From: DASUAS01 sp963809795
Lineage (GTDB): Bacteria; Actinomycetota; Acidimicrobiia; IMCC26256; DASPTH01
DNA: 64,000 bases
Reading direction: 5' to 3'
NCBI GenBank assembly: GCA_963809795.1
Contig: CAWELN010000005.1
Coordinates: 106,886-170,885 of the forward strand
Shown piece after piece: positions 54,853 through 64,000 of this stretch. The notes under the pieces were generated by a model. It was not told the DNA's origin, did no database searches, and was given only the letters and a program-made list of their open reading frames with translations. The position numbers and the translations under genes are program-made. How positions within the stretch are numbered: position 1 is the stretch's first letter; the number at the start of each line of letters is the position of its first letter.

Positions 54853-55847
54853 ATGAAGATCCCGTTCACCTGGAAGCCGACCGGCTGGTTCATGATCGGA
54901 TGGGCGGCGGAGTTCCCGGCCGGCGAGGTGCGACCGCTGCGATACTTCGGTGAGGACCTCGTCGCGTACCGCGACGACGACGGTGTCCTGCACGTCATGT
55001 CGGCGCACTGCCCCCATCTCGGCGCGCACATCGGTCACGGCGGAAAGGTCAACGGCGACTGCGTCGAGTGCCCCTACCACGGGTGGGGCTACGGCCCCGA
55101 CGGAGTGAACCGCTACATCCCCTACGAGGAGCGGCCGAACGTCTCGAAGCAGCTCCGGGTGTGGCCGGTCCTCGAGCAGTACGACTGCGTCTTCCTCTGG
55201 CACCAACCCGACGGCGAGCCACCGCGCTGGGAGATGCCCGACATCTTCCTCTCGTTCCCGCAGATGGAGACGGACCCGTCGGCGTACTACCGGCCGTATC
55301 CCGAGCTGTCCGTCCGCTACGACCGGGAGCCTGTCCACCCGCAGCTCCCGCTCGAGAACGCGGCCGACAGCATCCACTTCCAGTACGTGCACCGTGCGAC
55401 GGTGACGCCCGTGTTGGTCGACTGGAAGGTGGTCGACCAGGAGTGGCGCTTCGTCACGGGGTGGCCGGACACCCGGAGCGACGATCCGGACGCGATGGCG
55501 CTCCGGATCCACAGTTGGCTCTTCGGGGTCGGCGGCGCGATCAGCGCCTTCGAAGGCTCGTCGAGCTACCGCCTGGTGTTCGCGACGACCCCGGTCGACG
55601 ACAACTGCTCCGACATGTTCTATTCCATCTGGTGGCCGAAGCTGCCCGGCGACGACGTCGGCGGTACCGCCCGAGGATCTCCCGCGAGCGGCTGGAGAAG
55701 GAGTTCCTCGTCACGTTGTGGGACGACCTCGAGATCTGGCGGTACCAGGACTACGTCGAGCATCCCACGCTGGCGAAGCAGGACGCACGACCGTACGGAT
55801 CGGTACGCAAGTGGGCCAAGCAGTTCTACGAGATCGAGCCCGGCTGA
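54853..55847 (+). CDS. Rieske non-heme iron oxygenase (KshA-like), one frame break
   Basis: The oxygenase part of a Rieske system. The [2Fe-2S] ligands are Cys53-Pro-His55 and Cys73-x-x-His76; the mononuclear iron histidines lie in ADSIHFQYVH. The start MKIPFTWKPTGWFMIGWAAEF and the overall layout resemble 3-ketosteroid 9-alpha-hydroxylase oxygenase (KshA) and related cholate enzymes. The frame breaks near 55662; SRERLEKEFLVTLWDDLEIW...RKWAKQFYEIEPG continues to 55847. Joined it has about 331 residues. A ferredoxin reductase is not adjacent. Steroid-like substrate is inferred. Confidence 0.82.
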
Positions 55848-55868
55848 CGCCTGGGAGCGCCTGCACGG

Positions 55869-56796
55869 CTACTCGAGGCGCGCGAGTGCCTCCTCGTACA
55901 CCGCCGGCGGGAGCTCACCTTTCCGCGCGGCCGCGATGTTGTCGTCGAGATGTGCCGGGTTCGACGTGCCGACGATGACGGTGTGCACGTCAGGGTGCGA
56001 CAGCGTGAAGCGAAGGAGGAACTCCATCCGCGGCATGCCATCGAGCACGTCAGCGAGGTTGCGCTCGGCCGCCTGCCACCGTGTCTGGCGTTCGTGCAGT
56101 GAGCGCTCGAGCCTCGAGCGCATCTCCTCGGACAACCGGGAGTAATGCGCGGGCAGCACGTCGGGAACGCGCGAGCGACCCCGCCGCGGATGATCGTCCC
56201 GGCGCCGGCTTTGGCCGCGTCCGTGATGAGCTGCTCGTGCTCTCGTTCGAGCGCCGAGTACGGGATCTGGAACACCTCGAAGACACCCATCTCGAGGTGC
56301 TCGACGAGGTGCGGGAGGGTTCCCGACATCCCGATGAAGCGCACCTTGCCCTCGTCCCGCAACGCGAGCAGCTCGGCGATGGAGTCGTCTTCCTCGAGCT
56401 GCGCCCGTGACGGGCTGAGATGGACCTGCACCAGATCGAGATGGTCGGTCCGCATGCGGCGCAAGCTCTGCTCGACGCCGGCCCGGAAGTTCGCACGCGA
56501 GTGAAGGTGTGGTCCGGAAAGCGGTCGGGCGGAGGCGGTGGTTCGACCTGGCAACCGCATTTGCTGGCGAGGAAGTACTCGTCACGCCGGTGCGCGATCC
56601 CGGCCCCGATGAACTCCTCCGACAGCCCGTAGTCGGGTGAGGTGTCGATCATCGTGATGCCGGCGTCGAGCACCGCGTTGAGCAACCGGGCCACGGCGTC
56701 CTCGCCCATGTTCGCGCGCAACTCCATGGCACCGAAGCCGAGCTTCGTGACGTCGGCACCGGTGTCGCCCAAGACGCTGGTGCGCAATGCGGTCAT
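55869..56796 (-). CDS. Aldo/keto reductase family protein, two frame breaks
   Basis: From ATG 56796: LGFGAMELR, MIDTSPDYGLSEEFIG (Asp, Tyr), FLASKCG (Lys), and after a break near 56500, SLRRMRTDHLDLVQVHL (His) and VRFIGMSGTL; a second break near 56185 leads to FLLRFTLSHPDVHTVIVGTSNPAHLDDN. Joined length is about 309 residues. It reduces a carbonyl with NADPH. It follows the molybdoenzyme with a probable ATGA overlap and is convergent with the Rieske gene. Confidence 0.8.
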
Positions 56797-58795
56797 GTCC
56801 TCTCGCAAGGTCGGGAGGGTCACCGGCGTTCCCGACAGGCGCGGCATCCCGGTGAGCGAGTCGAGGTCAACGGAGCTCGTCAGCTGGTTGACATTGGTGG
56901 TGCCCCAACCGTGCGGCACCGACACCGCACCGCGTGCGGATCGCGTCGGTGACGACGGCTCGCACCCGCAGCACTCCAGCCGCGGAGACGATGTCGATCA
57001 GGTCGCCGTCGTTCACGGCGCTCTCGGCGGCGTCGGCCGGGTGCACGACCGCGGTGGGCTCCTCGCCGTCGCGGAAATGCTGGCCGTTCATGTGCACGGG
57101 CTGGCGACGCGGCGTGACGACACGGGGGGCGCCCTCGGATGCCGATACGAGCGAGGCGAACTGCTGCACCAGCGGGGCGGGGGCGAGATCCCATCGGCCG
57201 TGAGGCAGCCGTGCCTCGGCCCAGCCGTGCACCTCGGCTCGCGCCACGACCGGTGCATTCGCCGCGCGCAGTCCGTCGAAGTCGCGGCTACGCGCGATCC
57301 GCGCCAGGACATCGTCATCAGCCACTTCGTCCGGATCGGTACCGTCGCCAAAGAGGTCCGTGCCGAGGGCCCGCCCGATCTCGGCGACCGAGCGCCACAT
57401 GGAGACCAACCGTGGTGGGCACGGCACCACCGGGGCGGTGTACTGCGTCGACACCGCGGACGAACAGGTCGAGGGTCGGCAGATCACTTCGTTCGAGTTG
57501 GTCGGGACACACGACGACGTGGGTCACGACCTCGACCGTCTCCGTGTGCATCGTCTCGAGGACCACCAGCGCGTCGAGCCGGTCGAGGGCAACCAGCAGC
57601 CGGCCGGTGTCGGGCAGCGCCGTGACCACGTTGCCGCCCAGGACAACCAGTACCCGGAGTCGGCCGGCCTCGATCTCGTCGGCCAGGAGCGGCTGGCCAC
57701 TCCCCCAGCAGGCGCGGGATGTCGGGACGAGACGGGGGCCCCGGTGCGGCGGCACGCTCGCGGGGAGCCGCTCGCGCTGATCGAGCTCCGCGAAGTATCC
57801 CGGGTTGAACCACATGCCCGCGGGATGGTCGAACGAACCGGTGAGCACCATGAGCGCCCACGCCAACCACTCGACTGCGTTTCCGCCCGCCGACATCGTG
57901 ACCCCGGTGCCGGTGACGATCGCGAGCCGTCCGGCCCGGCGCACCGCGTCGGCGAGGTCGTCGAGCACGTCGGGAGAAACCCCGGTGAGGGTCGCAACGG
58001 GTCGCGATCAAACGGCGCGACGGTCGCCTCCAGGACCTCGGCATGGTGGGCGCGCCCGCTCGAGGATCGCGATCGAACCCCTGGCGGAACTGCTCGCGCA
58101 CCAGGAACACGAGCACGGCGTGATCGGTGCCCCACGCGCAGCGCAAGGTGACGATCGGCGAGCCGGGACGACTCGGTGACACGCGGGTCGAGCACCCACA
58201 CCTCGCCGCGCCGGCGTGCCGCCCGCAGTCGCTCGACCGGATCCGTATAGGTGGTCGACTGACCGTGCGACACGACTGGATTCGTCCCCACGAGCAACAG
58301 CAGCTCCACGTCGGAGGAGACGTGCGGGATGAGCGACGGGGTGCCCGACATCAGCTCGGTGACCAGCGACTTGGCCGCGGAGTCGACGGTGACGTCGCTG
58401 TATCGCTGCGTCGTGCCGAGGCGTGCCTGCAACCGCCTCGCCGCCCAGTACGCCGCGGCGTCCTGGTAGCCACCACCACCCAGGAAGAACCCAACCGCAT
58501 CCGTGCCGTGCTCCGCAACGACGTCGGTGAGCACATTCGCGACGTCGTCGAAACACGCTCGCCACGACACTGGCATCAGCACATCGTCGTGACGCACGAG
58601 ACAGTTACGCAGACGGCGGCGGTCGTGGTGCGCCGACGGGAGGGCGCGGCCTTTCGAGCACGTGTAGCCGGCTGACAGGGGATGGTCGAGATCGCCTTTG
58701 ACCTCGAGAACCTGGTCGCCGTCGGTCGTGACCAGCAGCCCGCACGCCGCGATGCAGATGCGACAGAACGTGCGGTGCGTCGTCGGCGCGCTCAT
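56793..58795 (-). CDS. Molybdopterin-dependent oxidoreductase, several frame breaks
   Basis: From ATG 58795: the [4Fe-4S] motif CRICIAACG...CSKG, then VGFFLGGGGYQDAAAYWAARRLQARLG and LLLLVGTNPVVSHG as in the formate-dehydrogenase/DMSO-reductase family. Family text continues through about four frame breaks (near 58180, 58020, 57360 and 56890): LAIVTGTGVTMSAGGNAVEWLAWAL, HMNGQHFRDGEEP, VPHGWGTTNVNQLTSS and GMPRLSGTPV at the end. Joined length is about 667 residues. The metal-ligand position reads SDVTVD, so the ligand is not Cys or Sec. The electron partner is unknown. It overlaps the phosphotransferase stop in an ATGA. The exact 3-prime end is uncertain. Confidence 0.75.
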
Positions 58796-60379
58796 CGGCT
58801 CGGATCGTAGATCCAAGTACCCACACTTTCCACGCAACGCCGCGAGAATGCGTCGAGCTGGCCGGCGAACCGCGGTGGACCCAGGCGTACTTCGTCGAGC
58901 TGCCGAAGCGCATCCCGATCACGTACCGGCTGCGCTGACAACTGAATCCGAACGGCGGTCAGCGGGTGCCCGGGATCGCGCCAGGGCCAGCTCTCCTCCG
59001 CCACGCACGCAGTGGCGCGATCGGGGCGCAGGCTGCGCAACCGTGGATGGCGCAGCATCAACGACTGCGGCGACGCCATGCTGAGGTGCATCCGCTGCGC
59101 CCAGCAGCGTGGAGGCGGACGAGGGCCTCCTCGTGCTCCTGACCCACCCGCGCGCCACGAATTCGACGAGCTCGGGGTCGGCCTCCGCAGGGTCCGGACG
59201 GTGCCCGAGCAGCACGGCCAGGTCGTCGAGGTCGGCGGCGTCCAGTGCCGCTCCGATCTCGTCGACACGCCGGAGGTGGTTCGCGACCCGACCAAGCCCG
59301 ACGCGCTCGTAGTCGTCGAGGAAGCCGGACGAACCCGGCGCGGAGGCTCTCCACCAGGTGCCGGTAGGCCGGCACGTGGCGGGTCGGCCGCGGGTCCGGG
59401 ATCGCGACCGGTTCGAGCTCGTACCCGCGCATCTCCGCGATGACCTCGAACGCCCAGCGGGCGCCGTTCACGTACCACGCAAGGTACGACAGCCAATCGG
59501 TCCCGCGCACCGGATCGGCCAGCGGCGGGCCCACCGAGATGACCGAGAGCGCGTTGTACAGGACGGTGTGGTAGTCGACGACGTCGTGGTCGATGACGAC
59601 ACCCGTCGCCGCCTCGTAGCGGGCGCCGGTCTCGGCGAGGTCGCCGAGGTTCTTGAGCGTGTCCCGGATCCTCGACCGCGGCGAGGTCCATCATCGGGTC
59701 GCCGACGTCCGCGTGCTCGAAGTCGAGCAGGCCGGTGATCCGGCCGTCGGCGAACATGAACTGGAACGAGTCGTACGTGATGAACCGCGCCTCGACACGG
59801 CGGTGTTGCGGGACGTTCTCCGCCAACCAGCGGCGGAGGAACATCACGATCAGGTCGCGCGGGAGACCGTCGATCGACCGGTCGTAACGCTCTTCCATCC
59901 GCCGGAGGAACGAGAGGCCGGTGGTGGCGGAATCGACGGGGATCGCGAAGCCGGCGGCCTCCGCCGCCTCCAGCGGGATCGCGTAGATCCACCGCGAGCA
60001 GCTCGAGGTAGTCGTCGACGAGGTGCTCACGCTCGTCGTCGTCGGTCGCGAACGAGAGGTCGACCAGCCCCGGCAGCCGATCCATCACCAGCGCGTACGG
60101 GTTGTCGCAGAGTCCGTAGGCGTGCGGCACCGGCAGGCCGTGCGCTTCCAGGAGGTCGTGGACCGGGACCTCGTCAGCGATGCGGTACGGCATCACGATC
60201 CTCGGCTCGCGCTCGCCGCACACGTGGAGCAGCAGGCTACGCCCGTCGACCTCGACATCGACGTCCCACGCCGGTCGCCACCGGGGCACACGCTCGACGC
60301 GCGTCACCGTCCCGCCCACCGTGCGCTCGACCCACCCCGCGAGCTCGGTTGCGTCCTCGTCGTCGTCCAGCACTGGCAC
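58792..60379 (-). CDS. Aminoglycoside/choline-type phosphotransferase family, several frame breaks
   Basis: Start region ELAGWVERTVGGTVTRVERVPRWRPAWDVDV, then YALVMDRLPGLVDL, FMFADGRITGLLDFEHADVGDPMMDLA (metal Asp) in a shifted frame, TVLYNALSVISVGPPLADPVRGTDWLSYL in another, and DAADLDDLAVLLGHRPDPAEADPELVEF further on. Breaks lie near 59995, 59665, 59330 and 59130. It ends at 58792 in an ATGA with the molybdoenzyme. About 525 residues if joined, longer than 47859-48888 but like 476-1837 with its helical C-terminus. The start codon (GTG 60379) is uncertain. Confidence 0.68.
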
Positions 60380-60410
60380 CTCACCGGTTGCATCGTGGCC
60401 AGATCGCAAT

Positions 60411-60425
60411 AAAGTCTAGATGTTT
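60411..60425. promoter_or_regulatory. AT-rich site with TCTAGA core
   Basis: AAAGTCTAGATGTTT lies between the divergent phosphotransferase and SDR genes. TCTAGA is a palindrome and the flanks resemble the AAATGTCTGACATTT site at 50992-51006 with one base inserted. It is 46 bp before ATG 60471. A -10 box or operator is possible. Confidence 0.35.
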
Positions 60426-60470
60426 CGGGGCGCGGAGGATCGGCCCACGGACCACGACCGAGGAGACCGC

Positions 60471-61228
60471 ATGGGCGAGCAATCGGAGAGCATCGTCTGG
60501 ATCACGGGCGCGACGTCCGGCATCGGCGAGGCGCTGGCGCGCACCTGCCCGTGGCCGGACACCAGGATCATCAGCATCTCCCGCCGTGAGCACCCCGAGC
60601 ACGAGACGGTCCTGTTCGACCTCACCGACATGGACTCGTGGGACGCGGTCGGCGACCACCTGACCGAGGTCCTCGCCACCTTCCGCGGGGAGCGGGCGGT
60701 CTTCATCCACAACGCGCTGTACTACTGGGGCGGCCGCGCCTACCAGGGTGAGGGCGATCCGCCGGAACCACCGCGACGAGATCATCGCCAACGTGATGTC
60801 GCCGCTCGTGCTGGGCGACCTGTTCCTCCGGGCCACGCGGCCGGCGGTCGACGCGGGAGTCGACGTCGGTCTGGTGCAGATCTCGTCGGCGTCCGCCCGC
60901 ATCGCCTATCCCGGCCTGGCGATCTACGGCGCGGCCAAGGCATCGATGGAGCAATGGGTCCGCGCCGTGCGCGCCGAGCGCAAGGACCGCGGCACGGGCC
61001 CGTGGGTCACGGCCATCCGGCCGGTTTCGTCGACACCCCCGCGGCACCCACGAGGCCGAGCTCCCGGTCGACACCCATCCCGGAATCGCGGGGATCGCCG
61101 AAGCGGTCGAGACCGGCAACATGCTCGACGCCGACGAGTGCGCCGGGAACATCTGGAGCGCGCTGCCCGAGGAGGCGATCGCGCACCCGGTCCTGCTCTT
61201 CGGTGAGGCCGTCGGCGTCACCACCTGA
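60471..61228 (+). CDS. SDR-family oxidoreductase, frame breaks
   Basis: From ATG 60471: VWITGATSGIGEALART (cofactor), ISISRREHPEHETVLFDLTDMDSWD, VFIHNALYYWGG, then a break near 60755; RDEIIANVMSPLVLGDLF, VQISSASARIAYPG (Ser) and AIYGAAKASMEQWVRAV (Tyr, Lys). Further breaks at about 61022 and 61050 precede GIAEAVETGNMLDADECAGNIW and the stop at 61228. Joined length about 252 residues. It heads a plus-strand set with a SnoaL-like and a binding protein gene. Confidence 0.78.
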
Positions 61229-61246
61229 CCCGCCGAGGAGGCAGCC

Positions 61247-61656
61247 GTGGCCGACACCGAACGCAACAAGGAGCTGGTCCAGAGGTTCTGGCAGTCGCGC
61301 CCGAAGGACCAGGCCACGTTCCTCACCGACGACGCGGTGTGGCACCTGCCGAGTCCATCGCGCAGCGCACCTTCGGCGGGGTGCAGGACCTCCGGGGTGA
61401 CGCCGCCCACGCGATCTTCACCGCCGCCACCGGCGTGTACGAGCCCGGCGGCAGCATGGACGTCCTGCACGTCGTCGCCGAGGACGACCTGGTGACCCTG
61501 CACTGCCAGCTGCACCGCGGACACCGCGCCGGGCACGACTACCACGGCTCGTACCACATGTTGTTCCGCATCGAGGGCGATCGCATCGCCGAGGCGTGGG
61601 AGTTCCTCGACACCGCGTACCTGGCCGACTGCGTCTCGGCGCCGGCCGCCGAGTGA
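61247..61656 (+). CDS. SnoaL-like (NTF2-fold) protein, one frame break
   Basis: GTG 61247 follows GAGGAGG. VADTERNKELVQRFWQSR and TDDAVWHLP are the usual N-terminal helix and strand; the frame breaks near 61350, and the sheet (MDVLHVVAEDDLVTLHCQLHRG, SYHMLFRIEGDRIAEAWEFLD) continues to 61656. Joined it has about 136 residues. The tail resembles polyketide-cyclase or dehydratase-like NTF2 proteins. It is 19 bp after the SDR. Confidence 0.72.
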
Positions 61657-61684
61657 TCACACCGTCGCGAGGAAGGACCTGACG

Positions 61685-62805
61685 ATGTCGATCGCCGCCG
61701 CCCAGCAGCCGATCAAGGTCGGGGTCCTGTTCGACTTCGTGTTCCCGCCCGCCCCGGACGAGTGGGACTCGAACGCGACTTCTTCGACTCGATCCAGCTC
61801 GTCTTCGACGACGCCGAGTCGTCGGGCCTGCTCGACCGTCCGATCGAGGTGGTCCACCGCAGTGGCGAGGGCCTGCCCGCGGCTCGGTCAAATCGGCGAT
61901 GAGCACGACGCGCGCTCGTCGACGACGGTTGCCTCGTCGTCATCGGCCCGATGGTCTCCGAGAACGCCATCCCGATCCGCGAGTACCTCGAGCGCGCCGG
62001 CCGCACCCCGGCCATCTCCTGGTGCGGCAGCGACGACTGGCTCGGGAAGTGGAGCTTCGGCCTGTCGTCCGGTTCGCTCCCCGACGAACCTTACGTGCTC
62101 GCCAACCTCATGGCGCACGACGGCCACCGGAACATCGGGGTGCTGGTCGAGGAGTCGCTCATCGGCGAGCAGTACCTCGCCTCCTTCCGCCGGGCCGCCA
62201 AGGTGGAGGGGCTCACCATCGTGAGCGAGGAGCGCATCCCCACCACCGACCACGACCTGTCGGCCACCACGTCCCCGCTGCACGCGGCGACGCCCGACGC
62301 CCTCGTCAGCCTCGGCTTCGGCTTCGGCGTGATGCGCCTCAACGAGTCGTTGGCCGCGCTCGACTGGTCCGCCGCGCTCACCGGTACCGCCTGGCAGGAC
62401 ACGTTCATCTCGCGGTCGGTGCGCGAGGCGTACCTGGGCTGGATCGGTCTCGACGTCTTCGACGAGCGGAACCCGGTGGGCGCCGACTTCCTCGATCGCT
62501 TCGAGCAGCGGTACGGCCGGCGCCCCGAGTACTACACGCCGGGTCTCTCCCGCGACTTCGCCACGATCGTGGTGCAGGCGCTGGCCGACGCCAAGCCGCT
62601 GTCGCCGCGGGGCCGTACACGACGGCTCGAGCGGGTCAAGATGCTCCCGGCCGCCAGCGGCGCGCCCGGCACCCGCATCTCCTACGGCAAGTGGACCCGC
62701 CGGGGCTGGATGGGGACGGGGTACCTCGTGGCGCGCCAGTTCGACGACACCGATCCCATGAAGACCCACCTTCGCGGGCACCTCGCCGAACCCAAGGTGT
62801 GGTGA
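61685..62805 (+). CDS. LivK-like substrate-binding protein without signal peptide, frame breaks
   Basis: MSIAAAQQPIKVGVLFDFVFPPAPDEW begins directly with the first strand of a Peripla_BP_6 domain; no signal peptide is seen. Breaks near 61772 and 61895 separate DFFDSIQLVFDDAESSGLL and LVDDGCLVVIGPMVSENAIPIREYLE. The rest is intact: GVLVEESLIGEQYLASF, ALVSLGFGFGVMRLNESL, YYTPGLSRDFATIVVQALADA. Joined about 373 residues. Lacking export signal, it may be a cytoplasmic sensor or an amide-type AmiC relative rather than a transporter receptor. It follows the SnoaL-like gene by 28 bp. Confidence 0.75.
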
Positions 62806-62821
62806 GCCTCGGGGGTCTCGA

Positions 62822-64000
62822 TCAGGCGGCGAACGGCAGGTTGAGGTCGCCCCGGACGGTCGTCGTGTAGAGCAGCTCGGCGGCGTCGCGGTCGACGGTC
62901 CACTCCGGCCAGCGCTTCAGCGTCTCCTCCAGGCCGATGCGGCCCTCCATGCGGGCGAGGGCGGCACCGAGGCAGAAGTGGACCCCGTAGCCGAAGGTGA
63001 GGTGCAGATCGATCTGGCGGTGGATGTCGAAGGTGTCGGGGTCGGCGTACTTGCGCTCGTCCCGCCCGGCCGAGCCGGTGATGAAGAAGACGGAAGACCC
63101 CCGGGGATGGTGACGTCGTGCACGGTCACGTCGTGGGTGGTCCAGCGCCCGTTGACCGGGGAGGGGGCCTCGTACCGGAGGACCTCCTCGATGGCGTTGG
63201 GGATCAGCGACGGGTCGGCGACCAGCGCCGCCCGCTGGTCGGGGTGGGCCTCCAGGTCGTCGGCCACCCAGCCCAGGTGGCGGGCGACGGTCTCGGACCC
63301 GGCGACGAACAGCATGAGCCCGAACTCGGTCAGCTCCATGTCGGTGAGGCGGCGGACGGTGCCGTCGTCCTCGGTGATCTCGGCGTTGAGCAGGTCGGTG
63401 AACATGTCGTTCAGCGCGGGTGTCTTGCGCTCCTCGAACTGGTCGAGAGGTAGCGCCCGAAGACCTCGGCCGCCACGCGGTGTCGGCCTCGGGGGCACGC
63501 GCACCCGTGCTCGTCGATGGCGAAGATGCCGTCGACCTGGTGGCGGAGGTGCTCCCGGTCCGACTCGGGCACGCCGAGGAGGGTCGAGATCACCGTCGGC
63601 GGGAGGGGCGCGGCGAAGTCCTGCACGTAGTCGAACCGCCCGCTCGCCGAGCTGCCGTGAGTCGAGCAGCTCGCCGGCGACTGGTGCCGGATCCGCTCGT
63701 CGAGTTCGGACACGCGCCGGGCGGTGAAGGCCCGCGGACACAGCTTGCGCAGCGTCGTGTGCTTGGGCGGATCGGTCCAGATGATCATCCCGGTCTCCGG
63801 CGGCTCGGGGACAGGAGTCGATGGTGGTGCCGTGGCCGAGCTGAACCCGGCGGGTCCTTGCTGCGCCGCGCTCGATGTCGTGGAAGCGGCGTCAGCACCC
63901 AGAAGTCGTAGCGGTCGTTGTGCCACACCGGCGCCTCGTCGCGGAGGCGCTTCCACAACGGGTACGGGTCGTCCCGCAGCTCAGGCGTGAACGGGTCCCA
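62822..64000 (-). CDS. Cytochrome P450, frame breaks, cut by window edge
   Basis: A P450 whose N-terminal part leaves the window (WDPFTPELRDDPYPLWKRLRDEAPVW at the right edge). Visible landmarks: IIWTDPPKHTTLRKL (helix C region), LMLFVAGSETVARHLGW (I-helix, Glu-Thr), EEVLRYEAPSP (K-helix ExxR) and the heme site FGYGVHFCLGAALARME. Frame breaks lie near 63100, 63445, 63480, 63665 and 63870. The stop is at 62822-62824. Such CYPs hydroxylate steroids, terpenes or fatty acids; a substrate is not assigned. Disruption is heavier here than anywhere else in the window. Confidence 0.82.

Noticed and set aside
56793..58795. Second selenoprotein in the molybdopterin oxidoreductase
   Set aside because: The metal-ligand region reads SDVTVD in an open frame with no TGA there; the other disruptions are frame shifts, not read-through stops.

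Overview
The window is very GC-rich, densely packed DNA with strong third-position G/C. Gene families are those of a catabolic high-GC actinobacterium: many acyl-CoA dehydrogenases, crotonases, AMP-forming acyl-CoA ligases, SDRs, a DUF35 plus thiolase-like set, KshA-like Rieske oxygenase, P450, FCD-GntR, ECF41 sigma factor. My best guess is an Acidimicrobiia-type member of Actinomycetota; this is inference from gene content, with no rRNA or tRNA in the window to confirm it. No phage genes, insertion sequences, CRISPR arrays or tRNAs were seen. No stretch above 300 bases lacks a gene.

Layout. 1-4.8 kb: a cut AttH/DUF7064-like gene diverges from a plus-strand, start/stop-overlapping operon (phosphotransferase, acyl-CoA dehydrogenase, TauD dioxygenase, a cysteine-poor carboxymuconolactone-decarboxylase-like protein, and an AhpD-like gene). 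The last gene holds an in-frame TGA in a Cys-x-x-TGA motif followed by a SECIS-like hairpin, so it is read here as a selenoprotein. 4.7-10.4 kb: acyl-CoA ligase plus two crotonases, an orphan LivK-type binding protein and a frameshifted RibD-like reductase. 10.4-19.1 kb: membrane fatty acid/sterol hydroxylase, tandem-OB DUF35 protein with two thiolase-like proteins, amidohydrolase, MaoC-type dehydratase, AttH-like protein, thioesterase. 19.1-30.1 kb: regulators (small HTH protein, ECF41 sigma factor, TetR with an MFS pump), hydrolase, NAD synthetase, exonuclease III, aldolase-like and SDR genes.

30.1-43.1 kb is one minus-strand, mostly translationally coupled run of eleven genes (two amidohydrolases, acyl-CoA dehydrogenase, two crotonases, Baeyer-Villiger-type flavin monooxygenase, SDR, thioesterase, three acyl-CoA ligases). 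It looks like a pathway that opens a cyclic ketone and activates and shortens the product as CoA esters; a divergent FCD-GntR gene with a palindrome between them probably controls it. 44-50.9 kb: second orphan LivK-type protein, CaiB CoA-transferase, AttH-like protein, phosphotransferase, SDR, DapB-like dehydrogenase. 51-64 kb: crotonase, esterase, SDRs, Rieske oxygenase, aldo/keto reductase, molybdopterin oxidoreductase, phosphotransferase, SnoaL-like protein, binding protein and a cut P450.

Reading frames are clean from about 10.4 to 36.2 kb, then single-base frame breaks appear at 36-37 kb and become very frequent after 46 kb, worst near the right end. Protein similarity continues across every break, so I read most as sequence errors and annotate whole genes across them. 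Three AttH/DUF7064-like genes, three related 21-22 bp promoter-region motifs, several perfect palindromes and a two-copy intergenic repeat are the main non-coding signals.
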